Assembly (NCBI RefSeq): GCF_014472415.1
Contig: NZ_JACSZV010000042.1
Location: 1-58,431, forward strand
DNA length: 58,431 nucleotides
Source: Pseudomonas sp. N40(2020)
Lineage (GTDB): Bacteria; Pseudomonadota; Gammaproteobacteria; Pseudomonadales; Pseudomonadaceae
Reading direction: 5' to 3'
Shown here: positions 1-8,328 of the stretch, in pieces
Position numbering within the stretch: position 1 is the first letter of the stretch
Layout of the letters: each line of letters opens with the position of its first letter
Notes under the pieces: generated by a model
Databases searched by the model: none
What the model was told of the DNA's origin: nothing
The model's input: only the letters and a program-made list of their open reading frames with translations
Translations under genes and position numbers: made by a program

Positions 1-2
1 AT

Positions 3-27
3 CTTCGCGAGCAGGCTCGCTCCCACA
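3..27. repeat. REP half-site, family A
   Basis: The inverted form of the GTGGGAGCGAGCCTGCTCGC core sits at the left edge of the window, just downstream of the lactate permease stop. Its partner, if any, lies outside the window. The same core recurs about ten times in the window, always between genes or at a gene end. Confidence 0.8.
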
Positions 28-49
28 TTGAAAATTTTGTTATGTGCAA

Positions 50-1804
50 CTAATGCCCGCCGACGACCATGTAGGTGAACGGTGCGACATACGCCTGCAG
101 CGTCACCAACCCGCCCACCAGAATCGCCAGCACAATCGAATGGAAGAACACATAGCGCAGAATCTCGCCCTCATGCCCGTACCATCGGGTGGCGGTGGAG
201 GCGACCACAATCGACTGCGCATCGACCATTTTGCCCATCACCCCACCGGAGCTATTGGCGGCGGCCATCAGCACCGGGCTGATCCCGAGCTGTTCCGCCG
301 TCACCCGCTGCAAGCCGCCAAACAGCACGTTCGACGCGGTATCCGAGCCCGTCAGCGCCACGCCAAGCCAGCCGAGCAAGGTGCCGAACATCGGGTAGAA
401 AATCCCCGTCGCCGCAAACGCCAGGCCCATGGTTGCGTCCAGCCCCGAGTAGCGCGTGAGGAACCCCAGCGCCAGCATCGCCGCAATGGTGATCAGCGAA
501 AACCGCACCACCCACAGCGTGCGCAGGTATTGCTTGATCAGTTGCGGGATTGAATAGCCCATCAGCAAGCCGCCGACAATCGCCGCCAGCAGGATGCCGC
601 TGCCGGTGGAGGTGAGCCAGGTGAACTTGTAGACGGCTTCTTCAGCTTTCGGTGCCGCCACTACCGGCGGGACTTTTTCGATTTGCAGGTGCAGATTGGT
701 GAAGGTGATGGCCGGAGCGAAAATCGGGTTGGCCTCGCGCAGCGGTTTGCCCTGCGGATCAAGCTTGGCCGATTGCGTGACCGGATCGATCGCAGGGCGG
801 GTGTCGAACATATTCTTGAAGCCCTGAGTGCCCCAGGCGAACACGAACACGGTGAGGATGATCCACGGCATCCACGCGCGCATCACCGCCGGGCGCGCCT
901 GATCGCTGAACGCTGCGCTGGCGGTGACTTTCTCTTCGTCGACTTTGGAATTGTCGACCCGCCCGGACAGCGCCGCCGAGGTATGGATCGTCGCCGGTTT
1001 CCAGACCTTCAAAAACAGCGTCAGACTGGCCATGGAAATCAGCGCAGCAATCACATCCACCAGCATCGGCCCGTGGTAGTTCGACACCAGGAATTGCGGC
1101 ACGGCGAAACTGACACCGGCCACCAGAATCGCCGGCCAGATCTCGAGCATCTTGCGCCAGCCGGCAAAGGCCCAGATCAGCCAGAACGGCACCAGCACCG
1201 AGAAGAACGGCAACTGCCGACCGACCATCATCGACAGCTCCATCTCATCCAGCCCGGTGACTTTGGCCAGGGTGATGATCGGCGTGCCGAGGGCGCCGAA
1301 AGCCACCGGCGCGGTGTTGGCAATCAGTGCCAGACCGGAGGCCGCCAGCGGTGAGAAGCCCAAACCAATCAGAATGGCCCCGGTCACTGCCACCGGTGTA
1401 CCGAAACCGGCCGCCCCTTCGAAAAACGCACCGAAGCAGAAGGCGATCAGCAGCAACTGCAAGCGTCGGTCATCGGTAATCCGCGCCAGTGAATCCTGCA
1501 GCACTTTGAAGGAGCCGTTCTCGGTGGTCAGGCGATGCAGAAAGATGATGTTGAGGACGATCCAGCCAATCGGCAGCAGACCGTTGGCCGCGCCGAACAA
1601 CGCCGCCGAACCGGCCATGCTCGCCGGCATGCCGAAGGCGAAGATCGAGATCAACAAGGCCGAAGCCAGCGCCAACAGGGCGGCCAGATGCGCCTTGACG
1701 TGGAAGAACGCCAGCGCCGCCAGCATCACGACCACCGGCACAGCGGCCATGAGCGTGGAGATCATCGGGTTGCCGAACGGGTCGTAAATCTGCTGCCAAA
1801 CCAT
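50..1804 (-). CDS. lldP: L-lactate permease
   Basis: Inner-membrane lactate (and probably glycolate) transporter of the LctP family, 584 aa, a normal length for the family. The protein is almost wholly hydrophobic, with a dozen or more membrane segments interrupted by a soluble loop around residues 285-360. The FEGAAGFGTP motif at residues 128-137 is typical of the family. The start gives MVWQQIYDPF, like other LldP N-termini, with GGTG six bases upstream. In many pseudomonads the permease is followed by lactate dehydrogenase genes; here the downstream side is outside the window and the upstream neighbour is unrelated, so the operon cannot be judged. The family is clear; the exact substrate is inferred. 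Confidence 0.93.
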   Translation of the reverse strand: MVWQQIYDPFGNPMISTLMAAVPVVVMLAALAFFHVKAHLAALLALASALLISIFAFGMPASMAGSAALFGAANGLLPIGWIVLNIIFLHRLTTENGSFKVLQDSLARITDDRRLQLLLIAFCFGAFFEGAAGFGTPVAVTGAILIGLGFSPLAASGLALIANTAPVAFGALGTPIITLAKVTGLDEMELSMMVGRQLPFFSVLVPFWLIWAFAGWRKMLEIWPAILVAGVSFAVPQFLVSNYHGPMLVDVIAALISMASLTLFLKVWKPATIHTSAALSGRVDNSKVDEEKVTASAAFSDQARPAVMRAWMPWIILTVFVFAWGTQGFKNMFDTRPAIDPVTQSAKLDPQGKPLREANPIFAPAITFTNLHLQIEKVPPVVAAPKAEEAVYKFTWLTSTGSGILLAAIVGGLLMGYSIPQLIKQYLRTLWVVRFSLITIAAMLALGFLTRYSGLDATMGLAFAATGIFYPMFGTLLGWLGVALTGSDTASNVLFGGLQRVTAEQLGISPVLMAAANSSGGVMGKMVDAQSIVVASTATRWYGHEGEILRYVFFHSIVLAILVGGLVTLQAYVAPFTYMVVGGH

Positions 1805-2048
1805 GGTGCACCTCTACTTTTTGTTATTGAGGGCGCAGTTCCATTGCGTGGTGATGGGTTGGGAGCAGTATAGGTGGCATTACGCCGCCGTTTGGCCGAT
1901 CAGGACGAGGCGATAAACGGTCGTGGGCGGGCACTGAATCAAAGCCGATTTGCCCGGTCGTATTTGCGGCAGCGCGCACCGAGTCCCGGAGGCGAGGGCA
2001 GCGCTGGCCGATTCCGTCGTCAAAACCTTGGTTTTAGGGAAGTATTGA

Positions 2049-2261
2049 ATGAAGCGCGCTACAACGATGCTGTTGACCGTGACTGCCGCCGTACTGCTGA
2101 GTGGCTGTATTGCGGACTTTGATGATGATCACCGCCACGGCCGGCATTACGACCGCGACCATGGGCGCAATTACGACCATGATCGTCGGGATAACCGTTG
2201 GGATGACCGCGATGACCGCCGCGATGGCCGTCGCTATCACCGCGATCGGGATGACGACTGA
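2049..2261 (+). CDS. small lipoprotein with Asp/Arg/His-rich tail
   Basis: A 70-aa protein with a lipoprotein signal peptide: Lys/Arg at the N-terminus, a hydrophobic stretch, and the lipobox LLSGC ending at Cys20. After the cysteine nearly every residue is Asp, Arg, His, Tyr or Asn, in imperfect repeats of the RDxRD type. Such a tail is charged, probably disordered, and could bind metal or an acidic surface, but no function is known to me. A hairpin terminator follows directly. The lipoprotein nature is seen in the sequence; any role is open. Confidence 0.75.
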   Translation: MKRATTMLLTVTAAVLLSGCIADFDDDHRHGRHYDRDHGRNYDHDRRDNRWDDRDDRRDGRRYHRDRDDD

Positions 2262-2271
2262 TTGAACAAGA

Positions 2272-2299
2272 GAGGGCGTTCCCGCAAAGGAACGCCCTC
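2272..2299. terminator. hairpin between convergent genes
   Basis: A perfect 11-bp stem (GAGGGCGTTCC / GGAACGCCCTC) with a 6-nt loop lies eleven bases after the lipoprotein stop and six bases before the end of the opposing gene. No long T-run follows, so termination on either strand is inferred from the stem and its position. Confidence 0.7.
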
Positions 2300-2304
2300 G
2301 GTTC

Positions 2305-2580
2305 TCAAGAAAAATGAGCGCTCGCCTGGACGCGGGATCTCGCAGGCACTGAGGCCTCGATGTCCAGCAAATGAGTGGCGAGAATGTCGCTCAGAAAACG
2401 GAACTGATCGTTGATGCCGACCACTTCATTGCTGAAATGGTTAGTGGCGGCGGGCATCAGCAGATCTTCGAATTCTTCGTTGAACACCAATGTCTGCGCC
2501 TTGCGGTTTACGACGTGTTGTTCGTAGTAGTTGCTGCCGAACACCGGAAAACTCACGGAGAGTGCGATGGTGTGAATCAT
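2305..2580 (-). CDS. hypothetical protein, 91 aa
   Basis: Unrecognised small protein. The start ATG is preceded by GAGGAG at about ten bases, a strong ribosome binding site, which is the main support. The N-terminus (MIHTIALSVSFPVFGS) is mildly hydrophobic but not a clear signal peptide; the rest is mixed, with an acidic patch near residues 34-39. It converges on the lipoprotein gene with a shared hairpin between them. Without a homologue the call rests on the Shine-Dalgarno match and natural composition. Confidence 0.5.
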   Translation of the reverse strand: MIHTIALSVSFPVFGSNYYEQHVVNRKAQTLVFNEEFEDLLMPAATNHFSNEVVGINDQFRFLSDILATHLLDIEASVPARSRVQASAHFS

Positions 2581-2705
2581 GATGTGTACTCCTCGTTGTG
2601 GTTCGGATGACGCAATCGTGCCTTCGCCGGCCGGTGGGCGGAAGGCAATCGTCGCGATGGTGAATATCGACGGTATTGATGGTCGGGATTTGTGGTGGTT
2701 TGGCT

Positions 2706-2737
2706 GGCCTCATCGCTGGCTTGCCAGCGATGAGGCC
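2706..2737. repeat. perfect 15-bp palindrome
   Basis: GGCCTCATCGCTGGC, two bases, then its exact reverse complement, in the gap before the next lipoprotein gene. It resembles other Pseudomonas extragenic palindromes in its CTGGC-TT-GCCAG core but belongs to a different family from the two main ones in this window. It could form a strong hairpin in RNA from either strand. Confidence 0.75.
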
Positions 2738-2811
2738 GGTACATCCAACATCACCTCTGACTGACCCACCTATACTCAAATCTGTCTCTCCCGTTTCAAG
2801 GACATCCCACC

Positions 2812-3891
2812 GTGAACCTGCGCGCGCTGGTCGTCGCCGCACTGTGTCTGTTGGCCGGCTGTGCCTCTACGGCGCGGGCCCCGGTAACGGCGCCTGCCGT
2901 GGTGGTGTCGCCCGCGACCTGGCAGCGGATCGACCGCGAGATCGTCAGCGCTTCGCAACAATCCACCGAGCAGGTCAAGCTGTTCGCCCGTGGTTCGATG
3001 GAACATTGGCGCACTCGCGTCTATCAGCAAACTGAAGAAAATTTCATCCCGTGGTTCAGCAGCTACTGGACCCAGGAATGGCTGTCGATGAAGGTCAGTT
3101 GGTACACGATCAGTGCCGGCGGTGAGCAGGACGCTTCGGCCAAAAAGCTGGCGGCGTATCTGCTTGATCAATATCAGGAAAAGGTGCTCGCGCCGGTCGC
3201 CGTGGAAATCGATCCGGACGCGATCCTCAGTCAGGCCACGGCGTTCTATGCGCAACTGATGGCCCAGCAAATGCCGCTCATCGCCCAGCGTCACGGCGTG
3301 CCGGTTGCCCAGCTCAACGGTCGCTTGCAGAAAGTCCCGGCCATCGCCCTCGGCCCGCCAGCGGCGCGGGATGCCTCGCTGTACAAGGTGATCAGCACAG
3401 AGCCGTTGAACACGCTGCCGGCCTACGCCGCGTTGATCGACAAGATTCACACCGACGGCGGCGCCAAAGGCATCGCCTCGACCGATGCCGGCATGGCGCC
3501 CGTGGCCAAACGCGCGAGCCAACGCATCGAAGCGGAAATGGCCCCGCGCGGCGCGGCCAGTGCGGTGGCCGCAGCGGCGGGCAAACTGGCCGGGGCGATG
3601 ATTTCCGTGGGGGTGATGGGCATCCGCGCCATTATCCAGGCCAACGACCGCCCCGACAGTGAAGCGCTGATCCGCAGCAGCCTGGGCAACACTTTCGACA
3701 AGGCCTGGCTGAAACTGGTGCAAAACCCGACCACCGGCGTGATGGCCGGCACGCTGCACATGGCCGGGCAGGTCGAGCGCAATCTGGGCGGGGGAGAAGA
3801 GCCGTCGGTCGGGCTGGGGGCGAATCGTGTCGAATGGCAGCCGCCGCAATCGACTACCCAGCAGATCGAACCCACCGTACAAGGAGAATGA
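2812..3891 (+). CDS. conserved lipoprotein of unknown function
   Basis: A 359-aa protein starting at GTG with AAGGA ten bases upstream. The N-terminus is a lipoprotein signal with lipobox LLAGC (Cys17), so the mature protein should be anchored to a membrane facing the periplasm. The body is soluble and mostly helical in appearance. An Ala/Gly-rich hydrophobic stretch near residues 245-275 could be a membrane-associated hairpin. I do not recognise a named domain. The stop lies two bases before the next gene's start, and the final codons contain that gene's AAGGAG site, so the two are probably co-transcribed. Confidence 0.75.
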   Translation: MNLRALVVAALCLLAGCASTARAPVTAPAVVVSPATWQRIDREIVSASQQSTEQVKLFARGSMEHWRTRVYQQTEENFIPWFSSYWTQEWLSMKVSWYTISAGGEQDASAKKLAAYLLDQYQEKVLAPVAVEIDPDAILSQATAFYAQLMAQQMPLIAQRHGVPVAQLNGRLQKVPAIALGPPAARDASLYKVISTEPLNTLPAYAALIDKIHTDGGAKGIASTDAGMAPVAKRASQRIEAEMAPRGAASAVAAAAGKLAGAMISVGVMGIRAIIQANDRPDSEALIRSSLGNTFDKAWLKLVQNPTTGVMAGTLHMAGQVERNLGGGEEPSVGLGANRVEWQPPQSTTQQIEPTVQGE

Positions 3892-3893
3892 AC

Positions 3894-4247
3894 ATGGCTT
3901 ACATCGATATTTTTGTAGCGCCGGTTCCGACTGCCAATCGTGAACAGTACAAAAAACACGCCGAAATCGCGGCAAAAATCTTCAAGGAGTACGGCGTCCT
4001 GAGTGTGGCGGAATGCTGGGGTGATGATGTCCCCGACGGCAAAGTCACCTCATTCCCGATGGCGGTCAAACTCAAGGACGGTGAAACCGTGGCGTCGGGC
4101 TGGCTGATCTGGCCGGACAAGGCCACCCGCGATGCGGGCATGGCGAAAATGATGGAGGACCCCCGCATGCAACCGGACGTCAACCCGATGCCGTTCGATG
4201 GGCAGCGGATGATCTTCGCCGGGTTCAAATACCTCATTGAACCTTGA
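3894..4247 (+). CDS. DUF1428-family protein
   Basis: A 117-aa cytoplasmic protein starting MAYIDIFVAPVPT, with the family features: an early YVDxFV-type beta strand, a central WGDDVPDGK segment, and a C-terminal GQRMIFAGFK motif. The family is a ferredoxin-like alpha/beta barrel fold of unknown function, often annotated as an RNA signal-recognition-like protein without evidence. AAGGAG lies seven bases before this ATG, which decides the start over the longer frame. It follows the lipoprotein gene by two bases, and a REPIN follows. Confidence 0.85.
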   Translation: MAYIDIFVAPVPTANREQYKKHAEIAAKIFKEYGVLSVAECWGDDVPDGKVTSFPMAVKLKDGETVASGWLIWPDKATRDAGMAKMMEDPRMQPDVNPMPFDGQRMIFAGFKYLIEP

Positions 4248-4253
4248 TTCCCT

Positions 4254-4346
4254 TGTAGGAGCTGTCGAGTGAAACGAGGCTGCGATCTTTTGATTTTGTT
4301 ATGAAAGATCAAGATCAAAAGATCGCAGCGTGCCGCAGCTCCTACG
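4254..4346. repeat. REPIN, family B
   Basis: Two inverted copies of a TGTAGGAGCTG...CTGCGATCTTTTGAT core separated by a short spacer, giving a long imperfect hairpin. The left copy carries the variant TCGAGTGAAACGAGG, the right copy GTGCCGC. The same family recurs at 38.3, 40.9, 50.1 and, as a remnant, 54.2 kb. It lies between convergent genes. Confidence 0.88.
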
Positions 4347-4357
4347 GGTAACCGGGG

Positions 4358-4552
4358 TCACTCGGAGGAGGGCGTGATCCGGCAGCCCTTGCGGTTGCGT
4401 ATCTGCTCGTCCGTTGGCCGTTCGCGGACGAACTCAAAACGCGGTTCGCCTTCGCTGTAATGCACCAGCCAGCCCCATTCCAGTTCGGCTTCATCCTGCC
4501 CGGGGCTCGGTGGTCTGGCCCACCACGGTTCTTTACTGAGGATCTCGCGCAT
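4358..4552 (-). CDS. small hypothetical protein, 64 aa
   Basis: Short soluble protein rich in Trp, Glu and Arg (MREILSKEPWWARPPSPG at the start). GGAGGA lies four bases before the ATG, a near-ideal ribosome binding site, and the composition is natural for a protein. There is no signal peptide or membrane segment. It is divergent from the downstream cyclic phosphodiesterase gene, with about 105 bases between them. No family is recognised. Confidence 0.65.
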   Translation of the reverse strand: MREILSKEPWWARPPSPGQDEAELEWGWLVHYSEGEPRFEFVRERPTDEQIRNRKGCRITPSSE

Positions 4553-4657
4553 GGCGTCCTCCGGTTGATGGCAATCCTTGCACTATAGACTTGTGTGGCG
4601 AGTCGTCAGAAAGGGACGGGTAGAATCGGCGATCACGAACCTTAAAGGAGCCAGGCC

Positions 4658-5176
4658 ATGACGGATGAAAAGCGGCTGTTCTTTGCCCTCGACTGCCCAC
4701 CGGCGCAGCGCAAGGCGATTGCTCAGTGGCGCAGCGAGTTGAGCCTGCGAGCCGGCAAGTCAGTGCCTGCGGACAACTTTCATCTGACGTTACTGTTTCT
4801 CGGCGCAGTGCCGTTGGCGCAGATTGGCGAGGTCTGCGAGGCCGCCAGCAAGGTACGCACGCCGGGGGAGGCGTTGAAAATTTCGCTGGATCGCGTGCAG
4901 GTCTGGCACCGTGCCGGGGTGTTGTCATTGGCGCCCGAGCAGGCACCACAGGCGTTGCTGCGCCTGGTCTATGCGCTGGAACAGGCCATGCTGCCATTTG
5001 GTTTTGAAGAGCCGTCGCACGAGTTTCGCCCGCACCTGACGCTTGCCCGGGACTATCGCGCGCCAGAGCCGGAGTCCGCCACGCCGCCTGAGTTCTTGCT
5101 GCGTGCCGAGCGCTTTGCCTTGTTCGAATCGCACAAGGGCCGTTACCGGATTGTGCAGGAATGGCCGCTGACCTGA
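4658..5176 (+). CDS. thpR: RNA 2',3'-cyclic phosphodiesterase (2'-5' RNA ligase family)
   Basis: A 172-aa member of the 2H phosphoesterase superfamily. The two HxTx motifs that define the active site are present: HLTL in FHLTLLFLG near residue 42 and HLTL in RPHLTLARD near residue 126. The start MTDEKRLFFALDCP matches the family's opening R-x-F-x-A strand. Family members open 2',3'-cyclic phosphates on RNA and can join 2'-5' linkages in vitro; their physiological role is uncertain. AAGGAG lies nine bases before the start. It is a single gene followed by a hairpin that mainly serves the opposite strand. Confidence 0.9.
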   Translation: MTDEKRLFFALDCPPAQRKAIAQWRSELSLRAGKSVPADNFHLTLLFLGAVPLAQIGEVCEAASKVRTPGEALKISLDRVQVWHRAGVLSLAPEQAPQALLRLVYALEQAMLPFGFEEPSHEFRPHLTLARDYRAPEPESATPPEFLLRAERFALFESHKGRYRIVQEWPLT

Positions 5177-5181
5177 GTGAC

Positions 5182-5205
5182 AAAAAAAGGCGCCCGAGGG
5201 CGCCT
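5182..5205 (-). terminator. rho-independent terminator for the pot operon
   Basis: Read on the minus strand, AGGCGCC, a four-base loop and GGCGCCT are followed by seven T. It lies about 130 bases beyond the end of the polyamine-binding protein gene. On the plus strand the same stem follows thpR by twelve bases but lacks a T-run. Confidence 0.8.
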
Positions 5206-5298
5206 GAAATTCACCTGAGCCGAGGGAGCCAGGTGAGGCCGTTCATTTGCAGGGTGCAGCGGTGGTAAGGCGCTGCGTGAACGGGAAATTTTTCCACT

Positions 5299-5329
5299 GA
5301 TCGTTCCCATGCTCTGCGTGGGAATGATC
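5299..5329. repeat. short inverted repeat (GATCGTTCCCA type)
   Basis: GATCGTTCCCA and TGGGAATGATC flank a 9-base loop, with one mismatch. It lies immediately after the polyamine-binding protein stop, so it could protect the 3' end of that transcript. The sequence resembles a palindrome family common in fluorescent pseudomonads, from memory. Confidence 0.7.
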
Positions 5330-5336
5330 ATCTGAA

Positions 5337-6434
5337 TCACTTGCCGAGCTTCACCCGGGTCCAGCCGCGAGTCATGATGCGCTGGGTCGCTATCGGCTGA
5401 TCGGGCACCGCATACAGCGTGGCCATCACCGCTTGCGACGGGTAAGAACCGGGGTCGTTGCGGATCGCTTCGTCCACCAGCGGCGTGGCCGCCGAGTTGG
5501 CGTTGCTGTAGCCGTTGCTGTTGGTGATCTCGGCGATGATGTCCGGACGCATCAGGAAGTCCATGAACAGGTACGCGTTGTCGACGTTCGCTGCATCGCG
5601 TGGGATCGCGACCATGTCGTAGAAACTGCCGGCGCCTTCCTTCGGAATGCTGTAGTCGATCTTCACCTTGTTGCCCGATTCCACCGCGCGGGCCTTGGCC
5701 TGCAGCACGTCACCGGAATACCCCACCGCCACGCAAATGTTGCCGTTGGCCAGGTCCGAGATGTACTTCGAGGAATGGAAGTACGCCACGGATGGGCGGA
5801 TTTTCATGAACAGCGCTTCGGCTTCGAGGATGTGCGCCTTGTCCTTGTCGTTCACCGGATAACCCAGGTAGTGCAGGGCGGCCGGGAGCATTTCGGTCGG
5901 CGAATCGAGGAAGCTGATACCGCAGGCTTTCAGCTTTTCAGCGTTCTCGGGCTTGAACAACAAGTCCCAGGAATTGGTCGGGGCGTTGGTGCCGAGCACT
6001 TCCTTGACCTTGTCCGGGTTGAAACCGATGCCGATCGAGCCCCACATGTACGGGAACGCGTGAGCGTTGTCCGGATCACTGGCGGCGGCGTTCTTCAGCA
6101 GCACCGGGTTGAGATTCTTCCAGTTCGGCAGCTTCGATTTGTCCAGCGGCTGATAGACGCCAGCCTTGATCTGCTTGGCCAGGAAACTGTTGGATGGCAC
6201 GACGATGTCGTAGCCGGATTTGCCCGCCAGCAAGCGCGCCTCAAGGGTTTCGTTGCTGTCGAAGACGTCATAGGTCACACGGATGCCGGTCTCGTCTTCG
6301 AACTTCTTGACGGTGTCCGGCGCGATGTAATCGGACCAGTTGTAAACACGCAGCACCTTGTCGTTGGCTTGGGCGCCCATGACCATTGCGCCCATTAAGG
6401 ACAGTGTCAGCAGAGTCCTGCCAAACATTTTCAT
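5337..6434 (-). CDS. potF: putrescine/spermidine ABC transporter substrate-binding protein
   Basis: Periplasmic polyamine-binding protein of the PotD/PotF family, 365 aa. A signal peptide covers residues 1-23, with cleavage expected after AQA before NDKVLRVYNWSDY. The YNWSDYIAPDT stretch, the AGKSGYDIVVPS segment and the C-terminal AIRNDPGSYPS motif are typical. The start at MKMFGR is chosen because GGAG lies eight bases upstream and the signal peptide then has normal length; an in-frame ATG 36 bases upstream would add an atypical extension. It is the last gene of the order potG-potH-potI-potF and is separated from potI by about 107 bases carrying a repeat. Putrescine versus spermidine preference cannot be read here. 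Confidence 0.93.
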   Translation of the reverse strand: MKMFGRTLLTLSLMGAMVMGAQANDKVLRVYNWSDYIAPDTVKKFEDETGIRVTYDVFDSNETLEARLLAGKSGYDIVVPSNSFLAKQIKAGVYQPLDKSKLPNWKNLNPVLLKNAAASDPDNAHAFPYMWGSIGIGFNPDKVKEVLGTNAPTNSWDLLFKPENAEKLKACGISFLDSPTEMLPAALHYLGYPVNDKDKAHILEAEALFMKIRPSVAYFHSSKYISDLANGNICVAVGYSGDVLQAKARAVESGNKVKIDYSIPKEGAGSFYDMVAIPRDAANVDNAYLFMDFLMRPDIIAEITNSNGYSNANSAATPLVDEAIRNDPGSYPSQAVMATLYAVPDQPIATQRIMTRGWTRVKLGK

Positions 6435-6471
6435 CGGTACAACTCCATTCTTTTTATTCACATTACGCAAA

Positions 6472-6515
6472 GCCCCTCACCCTAACCCTCTCCCAGAGGG
6501 AGAGGGGACTGACCG
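6472..6515. repeat. CCCTCACCCTAACCCTC-type repeat, inside operon
   Basis: The element contains CTCTCCC-AGA-GGGAGAG, a tight palindrome, preceded by CCCTCACCCTAAC. It lies between potI and potF on the transcribed strand of the operon. Two further copies flank the gap between puuA and the aldehyde dehydrogenase gene (12281-12460). Confidence 0.8.
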
Positions 6516-6541
6516 AGGGGCTGATTCCAGTTCCTGCAGGG

Positions 6542-7417
6542 TTATGCGGTGGCGGAGCGTGGCGGTTGCTGCCACGACTCGTTCGCGGTCTGATCCATCG
6601 CGTCCTGAATCGCACGTTTGCGGTTGGCTTCTGCCTTGCGGCCGAAGTACCAGACGAGGAAGGTCACCAGCGACACCGCCAGCAAAATCAGGCTGGCCAC
6701 GGCGTTGATCTCAGGCTTCACGCCCAGACGCACCGCCGAGAACACTTCCATCGGCAACGTGGTGGAACCCGGGCCGGACACGAAGCTCGCCAACACCAGG
6801 TCATCCAGCGACAAGGCGAACGACATCATCCCGCCCGCCGCCAGCGATGGCGCGATCATCGGAATGGTGATCAGGAAAAACACCTTGAACGGTTTGGCCC
6901 CGAGATCCATCGCCGCTTCTTCGATCGACAGGTCCAGTTCACGCAGGCGGGCGGAGACTACCACCGCCACATAGGCTGCACAAAACGTGGTGTGGGCGAT
7001 CCAGATCGTGACGATGCCACGCTCCTGCGGCCAGCCGATCAACTGCGCCATTGCCACGAACAGCAGCAACAGCGACAGACCGGTGATCACCTCAGGCATC
7101 ACCAACGGCGCGGTGACCAGACCACCAAACAGCGTGCGGCCCTTGAAGCGAGTCACGCGAGTCAGCACAAACGCCGCCAGCGTGCCCAAGGCAACAGCGG
7201 CAATCGCGGTGTAGCAGGCGATTTCCAGCGAGCGCAGCACCGAGCCCATCAGTTGCGTGTTGTCGAGCAGGCCGACGTACCACTTCACCGACCAGCCGCC
7301 CCATACCGTCACCAGTTTCGAGGCGTTGAACGAGTAGATCACCAGGATCAGCATCGGCAGGTAGATAAACGCCAGGCCGAAGATCAGCATGAATTTTGCA
7401 AAACCGAAGCGTTTCAT
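6542..7417 (-). CDS. potI: polyamine ABC transporter permease
   Basis: Inner-membrane permease, 291 aa, with about six membrane segments. The EAA loop that contacts the ATPase is visible as EEAAMDLGAKPFKVFFLITIP near residues 176-196. It follows the PotC/PotI pattern, with N-terminal FIYLPMLILVIYSFNAS. The start overlaps the potH stop in an ATGA, indicating translational coupling. Together with PotH it forms the channel for import driven by PotG. The C-terminal tail of about 25 residues is soluble and Gln/Arg-rich. Confidence 0.95.
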   Translation of the reverse strand: MKRFGFAKFMLIFGLAFIYLPMLILVIYSFNASKLVTVWGGWSVKWYVGLLDNTQLMGSVLRSLEIACYTAIAAVALGTLAAFVLTRVTRFKGRTLFGGLVTAPLVMPEVITGLSLLLLFVAMAQLIGWPQERGIVTIWIAHTTFCAAYVAVVVSARLRELDLSIEEAAMDLGAKPFKVFFLITIPMIAPSLAAGGMMSFALSLDDLVLASFVSGPGSTTLPMEVFSAVRLGVKPEINAVASLILLAVSLVTFLVWYFGRKAEANRKRAIQDAMDQTANESWQQPPRSATA

Positions 7418-8328
7418 CCCCGTGCCTCCATCTCTTTGGCCTGGCTGCGGTTGAACAGCAGAATCGGCACAATCAGGATCAACAGCATCACCACCGCCAG
7501 GGCAGACGCCACCGGCCAGTCGCGGTTATTGAAGAACTCTTGCCACAGCACGCGACCGATCATCAGCGTCTCCGGGCCACCCAGCAGTTCCGGAATCACA
7601 AACTCACCGACCACCGGAATGAACACCAGCATGCAACCGGCAATAATGCCGTTCTTGGCCAGCGGCACGGTGATTTTCCAGAAGTTGTTGAAGTTGCTCG
7701 AACCCAGATCCGACGCGGCTTCCAGCAGGCTACCGTCGTGCTTCACAAGGTTGGCGTACAGCGGCAACACCATGAACGGCAGGTAGGCGTAGACCACGCC
7801 GATGTACACCGCCGTGTTGGTGTTGAGGATCTCGATCGGGTGATCGGTGAGCCCGGTCCACATCAGAAATCCGTTGAGCAAACCGTTGTTGCTGAGAATG
7901 CCCATCCACGCGTAAACGCGGATCAGGATCGCCGTCCAGGTCGGCATCATGATCAATAGCAGCAGGACGTTTTGCGTTTCCTTGCCGGTCTTGGTGATCG
8001 CGTAGGCCATCGGGAAACCGATTACCAGACACATCAACGTGCTGAGTGCAGCGACCTTCAGTGAGCCGAGGTAGGCCGAGAGATACAGCTCGTCTTCGCC
8101 GAGCATGGTGTAGTTGCCGATGTTCAGCAGCAGCTGGAATTTCTGTTCGGCATAGGTGTAGATCTCCGAGTACGGCGGGATCGACAACGCGGCTTCCGAG
8201 AAACTGATCTTCATCACCAGGAAAAACGGCAACATGAAGAACAGGAACAGCCAGATGAACGGAATGCCGATTACCAGTTTTCGTCCGCTGGGCACCAGGC
8301 GCAGGAATTGCTGATTGAAGGTTCTCAT
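7414..8328 (-). CDS. potH: polyamine ABC transporter permease
   Basis: Inner-membrane permease, 304 aa, partner of PotI. The EAA loop reads LLEAASDLGSSNFNNFWKITVP. The start MRTFNQQFLRLVPSGR is chosen because its ATG overlaps the potG stop (ATGA), the same coupling as at the potH-potI junction; a longer frame would overlap potG for no reason. A large periplasmic loop lies between the first and second membrane segments, near residues 40-75, as in PotB/PotH proteins. Confidence 0.95.
   Translation of the reverse strand: MRTFNQQFLRLVPSGRKLVIGIPFIWLFLFFMLPFFLVMKISFSEAALSIPPYSEIYTYAEQKFQLLLNIGNYTMLGEDELYLSAYLGSLKVAALSTLMCLVIGFPMAYAITKTGKETQNVLLLLIMMPTWTAILIRVYAWMGILSNNGLLNGFLMWTGLTDHPIEILNTNTAVYIGVVYAYLPFMVLPLYANLVKHDGSLLEAASDLGSSNFNNFWKITVPLAKNGIIAGCMLVFIPVVGEFVIPELLGGPETLMIGRVLWQEFFNNRDWPVASALAVVMLLILIVPILLFNRSQAKEMEARG

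Noticed and set aside
5143..5340. A 65-aa minus-strand frame between potF and thpR
   Set aside because: It reads through the terminator and the GATCGTTCCCA repeat and has no ribosome site.
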